The notes beneath the pieces were generated by a model that made no database searches, had not been told where the DNA came from, and saw only the letters and a list, made by a program, of their open reading frames with translations. Source: Vibrio sp. YMD68 (GTDB taxonomy: Bacteria; Pseudomonadota; Gammaproteobacteria; Enterobacterales; Vibrionaceae). Taken from it: DNA of 64,000 nucleotides. This document shows, one piece after another, positions 10,601 to 18,277 of this stretch. Each line of letters begins with the position of its first letter. Position 1 is the stretch's first letter. The DNA is taken from the NCBI RefSeq assembly GCF_029958905.1, contig NZ_CP124613.1, forward strand, positions 1,178,001 to 1,242,000, in the 5' to 3' direction. The position numbers and the translations under genes are program-made.

Positions 10601-11122
10601 GTCGTTAGGGTTAAGTGGGTCGGTGCCATGTTCATATTCATGGCCATTAGATACCCCATCGTTATCTTCATCGTTACCTGGCAAGTAGTCGGCGTCACTG
10701 CCATTGGGTATGTCATCGCCATCATGATCTTCTCCGCCGCCTGGTAACGGATCGTTGGAATCGAGCGGGTTAGACCCGTTTTCGTATTCACTGCCGTCAG
10801 TCACACCATCGTTATCACTGTCGAGTTCTGGTGAGTAGTCTGGATCAACGCCATTCTGGTCTCCGTCTCCATCATGATCAGAGTCTCCGCCTTGAATAGG
10901 GTCATTGGCGTCGTTTGGGTTTGTTCCGTTTGAAACTTCATTTGAATTACTTTCGCCATCACCATCGCTGTCTGAATAAGCGTCATTTTCTGAATATGCA
11001 TCATTGTCTGAATATGCATCAAAGGCACTTTGTTGCTGGGTCGGTAGCCCTTTAGTGCTTTCTGTGCCACAGGCGGTTAGTAGCAACAATGCCATCAGTG
11101 GAGAAAGTAATCGTGGTCGCAT
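7604..11122 (-). CDS. Giant TSP3-repeat lipoprotein
   Basis: About 1172 residues from the ATG at 11122, which has AAGGA 10 bases upstream. An ATG at 11140 is possible, but the longest open frame (11242) begins inside a terminator hairpin and is rejected. A lipobox LLLTAC is followed by GTESTKGLPTQ, like the lipoprotein at 1-2046. Then come 20 full tandem repeats of about 50 residues and a partial 21st, each with a DGDGLTNExEY half and a DLDGDGxxNGxDPDY half, which are calcium-binding thrombospondin type 3 motifs. The last 100 residues form an Ig-like beta domain. The protein is extremely acidic. It is probably a lipid-anchored, Ca2+-rigidified stalk at the cell surface. It lies just after the DUF1592/DUF1552 operon, beyond that operon's terminator, so it has its own promoter. 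Confidence 0.9.
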   Translation of the reverse strand: MRPRLLSPLMALLLLTACGTESTKGLPTQQQSAFDAYSDNDAYSENDAYSDSDGDGESNSNEVSNGTNPNDANDPIQGGDSDHDGDGDQNGVDPDYSPELDSDNDGVTDGSEYENGSNPLDSNDPLPGGGEDHDGDDIPNGSDADYLPGNDEDNDGVSNGHEYEHGTDPLNPNDPLVGGGHDLDGDEITNGNDSDYNPHGDADGDGLTNETEYAQGSDPLDENSPIAGGNMDHDNDGTPNGADPDYNLQVDTDGDGWTNNEEVENGFDANDSHNPVMGGHGDLDGDGIKNGRDPEYSELGDADRDGLTNGSEYQNNTDPNDANDPVAGGDSDLDGDGTPNGADSDYEPAGDADGDGHSNELEYIEANNPLNPNVPVLAGDQDLDGNGVVNGVDVDYDANADHDGDGLSNWVEYRDGLDPVNPNHPVFAGDQDIDSDGAVNGTDADYHGDHDFDGDGYSNETEYRNGSDPTDPNSPVAGGAQDDDNDGTPNGADPDYNPAADSDGDGQTNGAENVSGTDPANPNDPVMGGAHDIDGDGIANGVDPDYSANADEDSDGHSNETEYGAGNNPSNPNNPLVGGDQDLDGDGTVNGVDPDYNAKGDNDDDGLSNEQEYGQGTNPTDPNDPVPFGDQDLDGDGAVNGTDPDYAPGNDSDGDGLNNEDEYISGSDPSDANDPLYAGDRDLDGDGTVNGIDEDYQASGDFDGDGLTNEEEYQSGSNPADPNEPVTGGAQDLDNDGEPNGVDPDYRPSHDGDGDGLTNEAEYTDGTDPLNGNDPVVGGSEDNDNDGIPNGVDPDYSASADADGDGLTNGEETTAGSDPLDGNSPIYAGNSDVDGNRIPNGVDEHYDPNADQDGDGLTNEQEYIEGSDPTNPNDPVYAGDDDLDADGLVNGVDEDYLPDDDHDGDGFSNGEEYGAGSDPTDANNPIFAGNEDLDNDGVPNGIDSDYKPGGDADGDGLGNQIEYQTGSDPLDPNDPTIGGDLDVDGDGSVNGIDPDYNGSDDFDGDGIQNGAEYHQGSDPANPNSPINQGDQDYDGDSIPNGADADLNPNGDADGDGVSNLDEHNQGSDPLVQNVPLLTQFDVSKATIKPGDSVGATYTWAQNQGAPGEKVLYQWQTPKGTILLEGETSGGGIPSHVLNNIGTYTLLVTPSNNANITGPTLAGNIKVENESAP

Positions 11123-11182
11123 TCTTTGTGTTTCCTTCATTTTTATTCGGTGGGATTTTCGCAGGCGGATCACGCTAACGCC

Positions 11183-11201
11183 ATGAAACAACGCGTTACT
11201 T
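11183..11201. promoter_or_regulatory. Degenerate palindromic operator, copy 3
   Basis: ATGAAACA-ACG-CGTTACTT matches the perfect sites at 3519-3537 and 18031-18049 at about 15 of 19 positions. It lies about 60 bases upstream of the chosen start of the giant TSP3 lipoprotein gene and just past the preceding terminator, where a promoter is expected. Confidence 0.45.
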
Positions 11202-11227
11202 TGAATAGCTGTGATCCGAATGTGAGG

Positions 11228-11265
11228 TAAAAAAGTGGGCATGTCGTTATGACATGCCCACTTTA
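11228..11265 (-). terminator. Rho-independent terminator of the DUF1592/DUF1552 operon
   Basis: A perfect 14-base stem, 11232-11245 (AAAGTGGGCATGTC) with 11251-11264, and a 5-base loop. Read on the minus strand it ends in a run of six T. It lies about 100 bases after the DUF1552 stop. Confidence 0.9.
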
Positions 11266-11362
11266 TTACTGGTTATTTGGAGCTAGGTTTTTCAGAGATA
11301 GCCTTTAAATTGTAGCTTTTTAAGTTCTACGCTTTAGTCCTCCCTTATTCACCTTATTCATT

Positions 11363-12583
11363 TCAAACAAACAAATCATTGATCACAGGACTTCGATAAG
11401 GAGTAGACACCCCATAGGCAGAAGCCATTGATGATAATATCTGCCCTATCGGGCCAACGTTACGGATAATCCGCCCGCCGTTTTGGGTGGCTAGTTTGGA
11501 GTTTTTTCCACCAATCAACATGCAAGGTAAGTCGTTAGAGCTATGCGCTTGTCCATCATCCATTTCGGAGGTGACATAGATAATGCAATCATCATAAACA
11601 CCCATAAGTTTTAAATGTTCAATCAACCGAGTCACTTTACTTACATACCACTGCCTATGAGCAATGTAGGTTTGCTTCAAGCTAGCGGAACCATAATGGG
11701 ATGCGGAATGTGGTGGCGTAGTACTGACGGTTTCCACCACTTTAGAATCATTCGATGTCCCCAACTGCAACGACACGATATTGGTTTTACCACACGATAA
11801 GGCCATAGCTGCGTTGGCAACCTGTAAATCTGCGGTTTTATCTCGGCCATAACTGTCACTCATGTACAAACTGGTCGAGCACTGCCCAGTGTCCATTAGG
11901 GCATTTTCTAACTCTTGTTTAGTTTGTGTTGTCGCTTGACTGTAGGTGTCTAGCTTACGTTGCTCAAGCCCCCCTAGGTTGTCGCTTAAATGAGCCACGT
12001 CTTCTAAATAACTGCTCAATAAAGCAAGCTTACGTTGTTCGACTGGGTCTTGATTTCCTTCCTGTGAGCCATAAAGCTCTGAAAATATGGCATTAGGATC
12101 ATCGTTATGCACTAAGCCACTGCCATTAACGGAACGGCTGGTCACTAACCCACCATGCCCCCAGTATTTGGTGTCGACACCCAGGCGCAGTGCTCGTTTA
12201 GGCATTCCTTGTGCGTAAACCGATTCAAAATGCACATCAATCGAACCTTGGCCGCTTTCTTCTTGCCATACGCCATTGTAACCACTGTGCCCTGTGCCAC
12301 CTTCGCTTCGGCAACCGGCTAGAAACACAATATCGTTTTTATACGCTTCCAATCCTTCTGTACAAGCGTTCATCGTGAGAGCACCGGAATCGCCAGTCGG
12401 ATGCCAGGTGCCCTTTGGGTAGCCATCGGAAAAATTGACAAAGATGAACTTACTTGCGCTGCCATTCGTTCGGGCCTCTGACGCAACGGATTGAGTGGAG
12501 AATTTCGCTAACCCCACCCCCATTCCAGCAAAAACGGAAGCTTTGAGGAATGAACGTCTTGATACCGTTGTTAATTTAGTCAT
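11363..12583 (-). CDS. Tat-exported DUF1552 family protein
   Basis: A 406-residue protein starting at the ATG at 12583, chosen because GAGGAG lies 7 bases upstream and it follows the DUF1592-protein stop by 4 bases. A twin-arginine signal SRRSFLKASVFAGMGVGL is followed by a DUF1552 domain over the rest (FVNFSDGYPKGTWHP, FLAGC near the start, YVTSEMDDGQAHSSNDLPCMLIGG near the end). This family resembles alkaline-phosphatase-fold DUF1501 proteins and is often paired with DUF1592 proteins, best known from Planctomycetes and some marine polysaccharide degraders. Function is undetermined. Tat export suggests it folds, perhaps with a cofactor, before crossing the membrane. It is the second gene of the operon. 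Confidence 0.9.
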   Translation of the reverse strand: MTKLTTVSRRSFLKASVFAGMGVGLAKFSTQSVASEARTNGSASKFIFVNFSDGYPKGTWHPTGDSGALTMNACTEGLEAYKNDIVFLAGCRSEGGTGHSGYNGVWQEESGQGSIDVHFESVYAQGMPKRALRLGVDTKYWGHGGLVTSRSVNGSGLVHNDDPNAIFSELYGSQEGNQDPVEQRKLALLSSYLEDVAHLSDNLGGLEQRKLDTYSQATTQTKQELENALMDTGQCSTSLYMSDSYGRDKTADLQVANAAMALSCGKTNIVSLQLGTSNDSKVVETVSTTPPHSASHYGSASLKQTYIAHRQWYVSKVTRLIEHLKLMGVYDDCIIYVTSEMDDGQAHSSNDLPCMLIGGKNSKLATQNGGRIIRNVGPIGQILSSMASAYGVSTPYRSPVINDLFV

Positions 12584-12587
12584 TTTA

Positions 12588-15500
12588 TTACTCCTCACGT
12601 TCAATAACGGTGGTCGACATTAGTAAATCCTTCATTAGCTGTTTAAATTGTTCAAACGAAGCATATTCAGGGTATAGGGGGGAGAATCTTGCGGATACTT
12701 CACCCAATGTGTAAGACAAGTAGTTTTTAACAAAGGCTTGCTTAGCCTGTTCGCTGTTTGCCAAATAGAGTGAGATATCTTCTAGATCGTCGAACTGCGT
12801 GTCGGTTCCATCTACATCGATCAGTGTTCCTTGTGTTTCGAGCGCAACATTGTTGAACACTTCCCCATGTAGAGACGTATAATCTTCGTAGGCACGGTAA
12901 CGACCTGTTTTATCCAGTACGTCGTAGGCAAAACCCACGTCATTCATTTTCTCGTGACACACCCAACATTCCGTAGATGGCCCTGTCGCTTGTGTCCAGA
13001 AATCTTTGGTAGAGGTGTCATTCACTATGTCGTCTGGGGCTGCGCCAGAAGGTATGGCTTGCTCCCAACCTAGCAACGAATGCTGGACCATTTTTCCACG
13101 TGGAATGAGGCGTGTTTGTTCATCGGTACTGTATGCCACAGCAATCGCCCCTAAGCTCAGTAGGCCAGTACCACGCTCGGCGGGTATTGCGGCTTGTTTG
13201 AATCCGGAATTGAAGCTACCGTTGAATCCGTAGTGGTTAGCCAGTACCTGATTGACGTAGGTATTCTCGTAAGCCATCAGGTCTGAGAAACGCCCCATTT
13301 CTTCGCCAAATACGGTTTCGCGAATGTACGTTGTAAACTCATCCAGCATGGCTTCACCCACATCCGAAGACATCCCATCTCGATCAACGACAACGCGTTC
13401 TTCGTCAAACTCTAGAGTCTGCATCATAAAGTTGGCAAACTGCTCATAAGCTTGTGGGGTTGATAGCAAGCGATCAATTTGCTGCGCCATGACGTCTGAA
13501 CGGATCAAGCTATCGTCTTTTGCGGCTGACCACAATTCTTCATCAGGCACAGATCCGACTACGGTATAAGAAATAACGTTCGCTAACTCATACGCATTGA
13601 GGTGATAATTACCCTCATCATTAAGATTCCCACCTTCTCTTCGGTAAAGGAAGTGCGGTGACACAAGGATCTTAGCTAAACTCAGCTCAATATCGCTGGC
13701 TGGATACAAAGCTTTATCTGTGTCAGTAAGCGGACGCTTGAACATTCTCTCAGCGGTTTCCCAGTACCAGTTTTCCAAGCAGTCAGGGTCGCCAGCCTCA
13801 TAATCTTCGACATAGGTCCACGGTTGGCCATAAGGCGCTGAGTTTTCTTTCGGCGGATTACCTTGTGTCCACCAGTTTGCTCGATACACTTCGCCTCCAT
13901 CAACCACCTTGTCGTCGGCTACGTATACTTGGCTTGCTTGCCATTCAGGCACGCTACCACCGCCGCTTTTACACTGACTTAGTGCATAGATGTCCATATT
14001 GTCTTGTATATACACTGCCGCGTTTAAGTAGCTGTTCATTTTGTCGCTCGATAGATACCCCAACTGGCCTGCGTTGCCATAGAGCGACCCCTCTTTTTCT
14101 TTGTCATCTAACGGCAATAAGGACTTTTCTACCTCGACGTTAAACAGGTCGTTTACCGTATTGATGTATTCAGATTGACCAAGCAAGCGTAAGTGACGAC
14201 TGCCGTAGACTTCTGCACTATCAACAATATTAGGTAGCGCATCCCCCCAAAGGTCATCTTCAAGATAACGAGTCAATGTTTCTTGACAAGTGGAATCACA
14301 GGTGACGCCTGGCATGTCTGTCATTTCTGCAATTTTATCGGCAATAATATTCGGGTTGTCGTAATAGTTTTCAATCAGACCTGTTGACGGACCTTCAGAT
14401 AGGTCAGGTGCGAAGTTACCTCCGTTGTGACACCCTGAACATTCTCCTTCCATGACGGCATTAAAATAGTCTTCATCATTGTCATATTCGGTGTACGTCC
14501 AGTTCAACGTAGCACCTGACGCCGACAAATTGACGTCTTGTTGTTTTGGTGAAGGAATCGCCGTTCCGGTGTATGGGAAATCAACGGTGTATTGACCAAT
14601 GTTCATCTCTGCTGTGGTCGTTTCTCCCCATTCTGAATCGATGTATACCGTGCCCCCTTCTGCTGCTTCCATTTCTAACAAAATGGTCGGTGCTGAATTA
14701 CTTGGCGCACCAGGTGCATTGACAGTCACTGTGCCTAGCGGTTTTTCGTCACCGGAATCATCTTCATAGCTCCAGCTTACTTCACCGAGTGGTTGCTGTT
14801 CATTCACGGTAATCTGGTAAACAGATTCGGTGGGTTCTAGCCCTTCATGAGTTGGAATAACTAGGGTGTAGTCGCCGTATTCCAGGTGATCAATCGTGTA
14901 ACCACCTGACGATAACGACATGAATAAACGTCTTGATACGCCATCACTGTCGGTCAATGTGGCTTCAACCAAAGTATCGGTGTCGGTAATCTCACCTTTT
15001 GTCGGTGAAAGCTCAATTCGGCCTTCTGACGTTGGATTATATTGAAGGCGGTAGAGCGTATTGCCTGCATCGTCAGACACGAGCAAGCTGTTGTCTGGCA
15101 TTACTAGCATTTCTACTGGCTTACCTGAAATGCCCTCAGGTTGTTTCCACCCGGTGATCAATGAGCGATCGAAAATGGGTTTCCCTTCAGAATCCAATGT
15201 CATAATACGCAGTTCATAACCGGCTCTTTTTCCATCGCCTGGCCCATGTGTCGCGTACACGAAAGAACTTTGTCCGTTGGTTGGCGTGATTCCATCTGGC
15301 TGCCAGAACGTCAACCCTAATGGTGCCGAGCCTGCTTCCAGTTCAAACTCTGGCGCTTGGTAATGAGCAGGATCGATGTCCTCGATTAGGATGTCTGAGT
15401 AAATCGCCCCTGGTGGTAGATAATCATAACCACCGGTATAGACGGACGTTCCATTTTCTTGCTCTTCGGTAATGGATAGAGTGTCGACACCAGAGACATA

Positions 15501-17948
15501 AGGGAAGCCAAAGTGTGGCATCTCTTTATCTGCTAACTGTGATGCGGATATTTTGTTGATTTCACCTGGGAAATAGGTGTTATGCCCATCGGTGTTCTGG
15601 GGGTTATTGTCGGTGAACCATAAGTCGCCCAATCTAGGATCCCAGTCAAATCCGACGGTATTTCGAATACCATCTGCAATTTGTTTTACATCGAGGGTCT
15701 GTAAATCGATCGCGAGTATTGATCCGTATTTGACCTCTTCTTCGATCACACAGATGTTGCACGGAGAGCCAATAGAAACGTATAGGTTCTCATCATTATT
15801 ATCAAAAGTGTTAAACTTGAGCGTATGCTTCTGGTGCCAATATAATCCCACTGGCTCTAGCGGGAAGTTGTCGTCACCCGCGGGTAAATCCATCAGCTTT
15901 TCAGGCTCTGACGGTTGACCTAGATTAGACGCGACGTTTTTGATGCGAAACAGTTCGGCTGACGTAGCAAAATAGAGGTCGCCGTTTTTGAACGCAACAC
16001 CATGAGGTTCAACTAAGCCACTGGCGACAATGACCGGATCCCCAGCTAAACCGGTACGATAGTCGTAAGGAATAGCGTAAATTTTGTTACCTCTTGCGCC
16101 ATTCTCTTCGGATATAGCCGATGACCCAACGTACAAATAGCCGTCACCCCAGGTCATTTGACGCGCTTGAAATACGCCATCAATGATAGTGCTAACTTCG
16201 ACGCCATCAATAGTCGAGAGTTTTTCTAAGTCAACACTTGGTTTAACGCGAAATGCCAGTGTCATTGGGCCTTCGTCTGTCACCGCTATCACTCGCGGTA
16301 CGTTTATTGGTTGGTAGTCATCTTCAAATTCTACCCAAACTTGGTACTCATCTGGCGCCAAATCTATAATTTGTTGGTCACCCTGAGCTGTCATCTCAAA
16401 GCGTTGACTCTCTCCAGTTGTTAGAGAGGTTAGTACAACCTCGTAGGTAGAGGTACTCGGAATACCGAGGCCACCTTGATCCATCTCGATGACGATAGAA
16501 CCTGGTTCTTGTTGCTCTAACTCTGCAAGTGCATAAACTTGAACGGTATCCTTTGATGTTGTTTCGCCGTCGCTCACGGCTAATTCAAATGAATAATGGG
16601 ATTCTTGTGATAAACCCGGGATAGAGAAGGTGGCCACCGCTGAATCTGCATTGTTCAATGATACTTCATCACCGGATAGCTGACGCCATTGGTAAGTGAG
16701 TTCGTCACCCTCTGCATCTTGTGAACCCGCGCCATCAAGACGCACGGTAGAAGCTGGGGATTGAACTTCTTGGTCGGTTCCTGCATCCGCAGTTGGTGGG
16801 GTATTTTCTACCACCGCAGCTAAGCCTGTTACTGTTATTTGATCTTGAGACGATGCCTCACCATCATCAACAGTCAGTTGGAAGGCATAGTCGGTATCCT
16901 CCGTCAGTTCAGGTAACGCAAAGGTCGCTTTTGGTTGTTTCGGGTTTTGCAACGTCACCGAAGGGCCCGACACTTGCTGCCAGTGGTAACTCAGAACATC
17001 ACCGTCCTCATCTTGCGAACCCGCGCCATCAAGACTTACCGAAGAATGTGGAGACTGAACTTTTAGGTCAGCGCCTGCGTTCGCAGTGGGTGGCGTATTC
17101 TCAACCACTACGGCTAACCCTTTGACCGTTACCTGATCTTTGGACGATGCCTCACCATCGTCTACGGTCAGTTGGAAGGTATAGTCGGTATCCTTAGCTA
17201 GTTCAGGCATCACGAATGTTGCTTGGGCTTGCTGTGAATTTTTTAGCGACACCGTTGGGCCAGACACTTGCTGCCAGCGATAAACGAGTGGGTCGCCATC
17301 TGCATCTTGTGAACCAGAGCCATCAAGACTGACCGAGGAACGCGGAGACTGAATATTTAGATCAGCGCCTGCGTTCGCAGTAGGTGGCGTATTCTCAACC
17401 ACTACGGCTAACCCTTTGACCGTTACCTGATCTTTGGACGATGCCTCACCATCGTCTACGGTCAGTTGGAAGGTATAATCGGTATCCTTGGCTAGTTCAG
17501 GCATAACGAATGTTGCTTGGGCTTGCTGTGAATTTTTTAGCGACACCGTTGGGCCAGACACTTGCTGCCAGCGATAAATGAGTGGGTCGCCATCTGCATC
17601 CTGTGAACCAGAGCCATCAAGACTGACCGAGGAACGCGGAGACTGAATATTTAGATCAGCGCCTGCATTTGCAATCGGAGCCTGGTTGTCTTGTTCCGCC
17701 CCACACTCACTAGAATCCGGAATGGGCAACCAGGGGTCATTTCCCCATCCCGCCTGACTTGAATTCAACGCTCCTAATGGATTGGGCTCGTTGTACGACC
17801 CAGCCCACCATTTTGATTTAAATAACATTTGCTCATGACACACCTGAACGCCACCTGAGTAACTTTTCTTTTCCCACTCAGGTGCGGCGGTGGCCAATGT
17901 GGAATACGTACCTGCTATCAGTACACATATTGGAACAATTCGCTTCAC
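12588..17948 (-). CDS. Multidomain DUF1592/PKD/propeller/cytochrome protein with chitin-binding modules
   Basis: A 1786-residue protein starting at GTG, with GGAG about 10 bases upstream and a Sec signal ending ATAAPE. Domains in order: a CBM5/12-like module (about 25-78; KSKWWAGSYNEPN), four PKD/K319L-like domains of about 98 residues (86-473), a spacer, a six-bladed SMP30/sorbosone-dehydrogenase-like propeller (about 575-965; VGFDWDPRLGDLWFTDN), two Ig-like domains, a heme motif CSGCH (about 1169), DUF1587, a second CBM5/12 (about 1331-1366; EVYRANWWTQGNPP), DUF1595, DUF1592, DUF1588 with a second CxxCH (CWVCH, about 1661), and DUF1585. It is probably a secreted chitin-attached oxidoreductase or electron carrier. 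The divergent neighbour is a chitinase with the same CBM type. The exact reaction is unknown. Confidence 0.88.
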   Translation of the reverse strand: MKRIVPICVLIAGTYSTLATAAPEWEKKSYSGGVQVCHEQMLFKSKWWAGSYNEPNPLGALNSSQAGWGNDPWLPIPDSSECGAEQDNQAPIANAGADLNIQSPRSSVSLDGSGSQDADGDPLIYRWQQVSGPTVSLKNSQQAQATFVMPELAKDTDYTFQLTVDDGEASSKDQVTVKGLAVVVENTPPTANAGADLNIQSPRSSVSLDGSGSQDADGDPLVYRWQQVSGPTVSLKNSQQAQATFVMPELAKDTDYTFQLTVDDGEASSKDQVTVKGLAVVVENTPPTANAGADLKVQSPHSSVSLDGAGSQDEDGDVLSYHWQQVSGPSVTLQNPKQPKATFALPELTEDTDYAFQLTVDDGEASSQDQITVTGLAAVVENTPPTADAGTDQEVQSPASTVRLDGAGSQDAEGDELTYQWRQLSGDEVSLNNADSAVATFSIPGLSQESHYSFELAVSDGETTSKDTVQVYALAELEQQEPGSIVIEMDQGGLGIPSTSTYEVVLTSLTTGESQRFEMTAQGDQQIIDLAPDEYQVWVEFEDDYQPINVPRVIAVTDEGPMTLAFRVKPSVDLEKLSTIDGVEVSTIIDGVFQARQMTWGDGYLYVGSSAISEENGARGNKIYAIPYDYRTGLAGDPVIVASGLVEPHGVAFKNGDLYFATSAELFRIKNVASNLGQPSEPEKLMDLPAGDDNFPLEPVGLYWHQKHTLKFNTFDNNDENLYVSIGSPCNICVIEEEVKYGSILAIDLQTLDVKQIADGIRNTVGFDWDPRLGDLWFTDNNPQNTDGHNTYFPGEINKISASQLADKEMPHFGFPYVSGVDTLSITEEQENGTSVYTGGYDYLPPGAIYSDILIEDIDPAHYQAPEFELEAGSAPLGLTFWQPDGITPTNGQSSFVYATHGPGDGKRAGYELRIMTLDSEGKPIFDRSLITGWKQPEGISGKPVEMLVMPDNSLLVSDDAGNTLYRLQYNPTSEGRIELSPTKGEITDTDTLVEATLTDSDGVSRRLFMSLSSGGYTIDHLEYGDYTLVIPTHEGLEPTESVYQITVNEQQPLGEVSWSYEDDSGDEKPLGTVTVNAPGAPSNSAPTILLEMEAAEGGTVYIDSEWGETTTAEMNIGQYTVDFPYTGTAIPSPKQQDVNLSASGATLNWTYTEYDNDEDYFNAVMEGECSGCHNGGNFAPDLSEGPSTGLIENYYDNPNIIADKIAEMTDMPGVTCDSTCQETLTRYLEDDLWGDALPNIVDSAEVYGSRHLRLLGQSEYINTVNDLFNVEVEKSLLPLDDKEKEGSLYGNAGQLGYLSSDKMNSYLNAAVYIQDNMDIYALSQCKSGGGSVPEWQASQVYVADDKVVDGGEVYRANWWTQGNPPKENSAPYGQPWTYVEDYEAGDPDCLENWYWETAERMFKRPLTDTDKALYPASDIELSLAKILVSPHFLYRREGGNLNDEGNYHLNAYELANVISYTVVGSVPDEELWSAAKDDSLIRSDVMAQQIDRLLSTPQAYEQFANFMMQTLEFDEERVVVDRDGMSSDVGEAMLDEFTTYIRETVFGEEMGRFSDLMAYENTYVNQVLANHYGFNGSFNSGFKQAAIPAERGTGLLSLGAIAVAYSTDEQTRLIPRGKMVQHSLLGWEQAIPSGAAPDDIVNDTSTKDFWTQATGPSTECWVCHEKMNDVGFAYDVLDKTGRYRAYEDYTSLHGEVFNNVALETQGTLIDVDGTDTQFDDLEDISLYLANSEQAKQAFVKNYLSYTLGEVSARFSPLYPEYASFEQFKQLMKDLLMSTTVIEREE
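17071..17680 (-). repeat. Near-identical tandem PKD-coding repeats
   Basis: Two adjacent units of 294 bases (98 codons) encoding the first two PKD domains are almost identical at DNA level; anchor sequences recur at 17071, 17365 and 17659. The encoded domains differ by about one residue. The third and fourth PKD units are more diverged, so this is a recent duplication. Confidence 0.85.
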
Positions 17949-18277
17949 TTAGACTACTCCATTGCTTGGTTGCCGTTGTTTGACTCACTAATTAATGAAT
18001 GGATTATGAGAGAGAGTGACTTACTTCTGAATGAAACGACTCGTTTCATTGGTTGTTGGCTTTTCTTAACTCAACATAACTTGGCTTTTGAAATCACCTT
18101 GTTTGTTGTCCATCAACACAGACCTTAGCGTTAAGGCCACACAACGAACGGTTACCATTCAGATTTCAGGCGAAAATTCCGTTACACAAACCTTATCTAA
18201 TGAGTTTTATTACCTTGAAAGATAAGCCGTGAGCAGAAATGTACAGCTGCTTATTTGGTTAAATCAGGAGAATTTAT
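17949..18277. other. Divergent regulatory region, DUF1592 operon / chitinase
   Basis: A 329-base gap between the minus-strand DUF1592 operon and the plus-strand GH18 gene. It contains the perfect palindrome at 18030-18050, 82 bases from the DUF1592 start and about 230 bases from the chitinase start. An AGGAG precedes the chitinase ATG. No open frame with gene features was seen. Confidence 0.6.
18030..18050. promoter_or_regulatory. Palindromic operator candidate, copy 2
   Basis: A 21-base perfect palindrome: AATGAAACGA, a central C, then TCGTTTCATT. Its inner 19 bases match the site at 3519-3537 except for one centre base. It lies close to the DUF1592 operon start and could also act on the divergent chitinase. 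Confidence 0.65.

Noticed and set aside
7907..10791. Many open frames in other frames over the giant TSP3 gene
   Set aside because: The 150-base repeat keeps several frames open; only the minus-strand lipoprotein frame gives sensible TSP3 motifs.
11123..11242. Longer N-terminus for the giant TSP3 lipoprotein, starting at 11242
   Set aside because: That start lies within the rho-independent terminator at 11228-11265 and has no Shine-Dalgarno; the signal peptide begins well inside the extension.
3519..18050. Identification of the palindrome as a KdgR box
   Set aside because: Half-sites are similar, but the centre is 7 bases between GAAA and TTTC, not the 5-6 of KdgR sites, and no pectin genes lie beside it.
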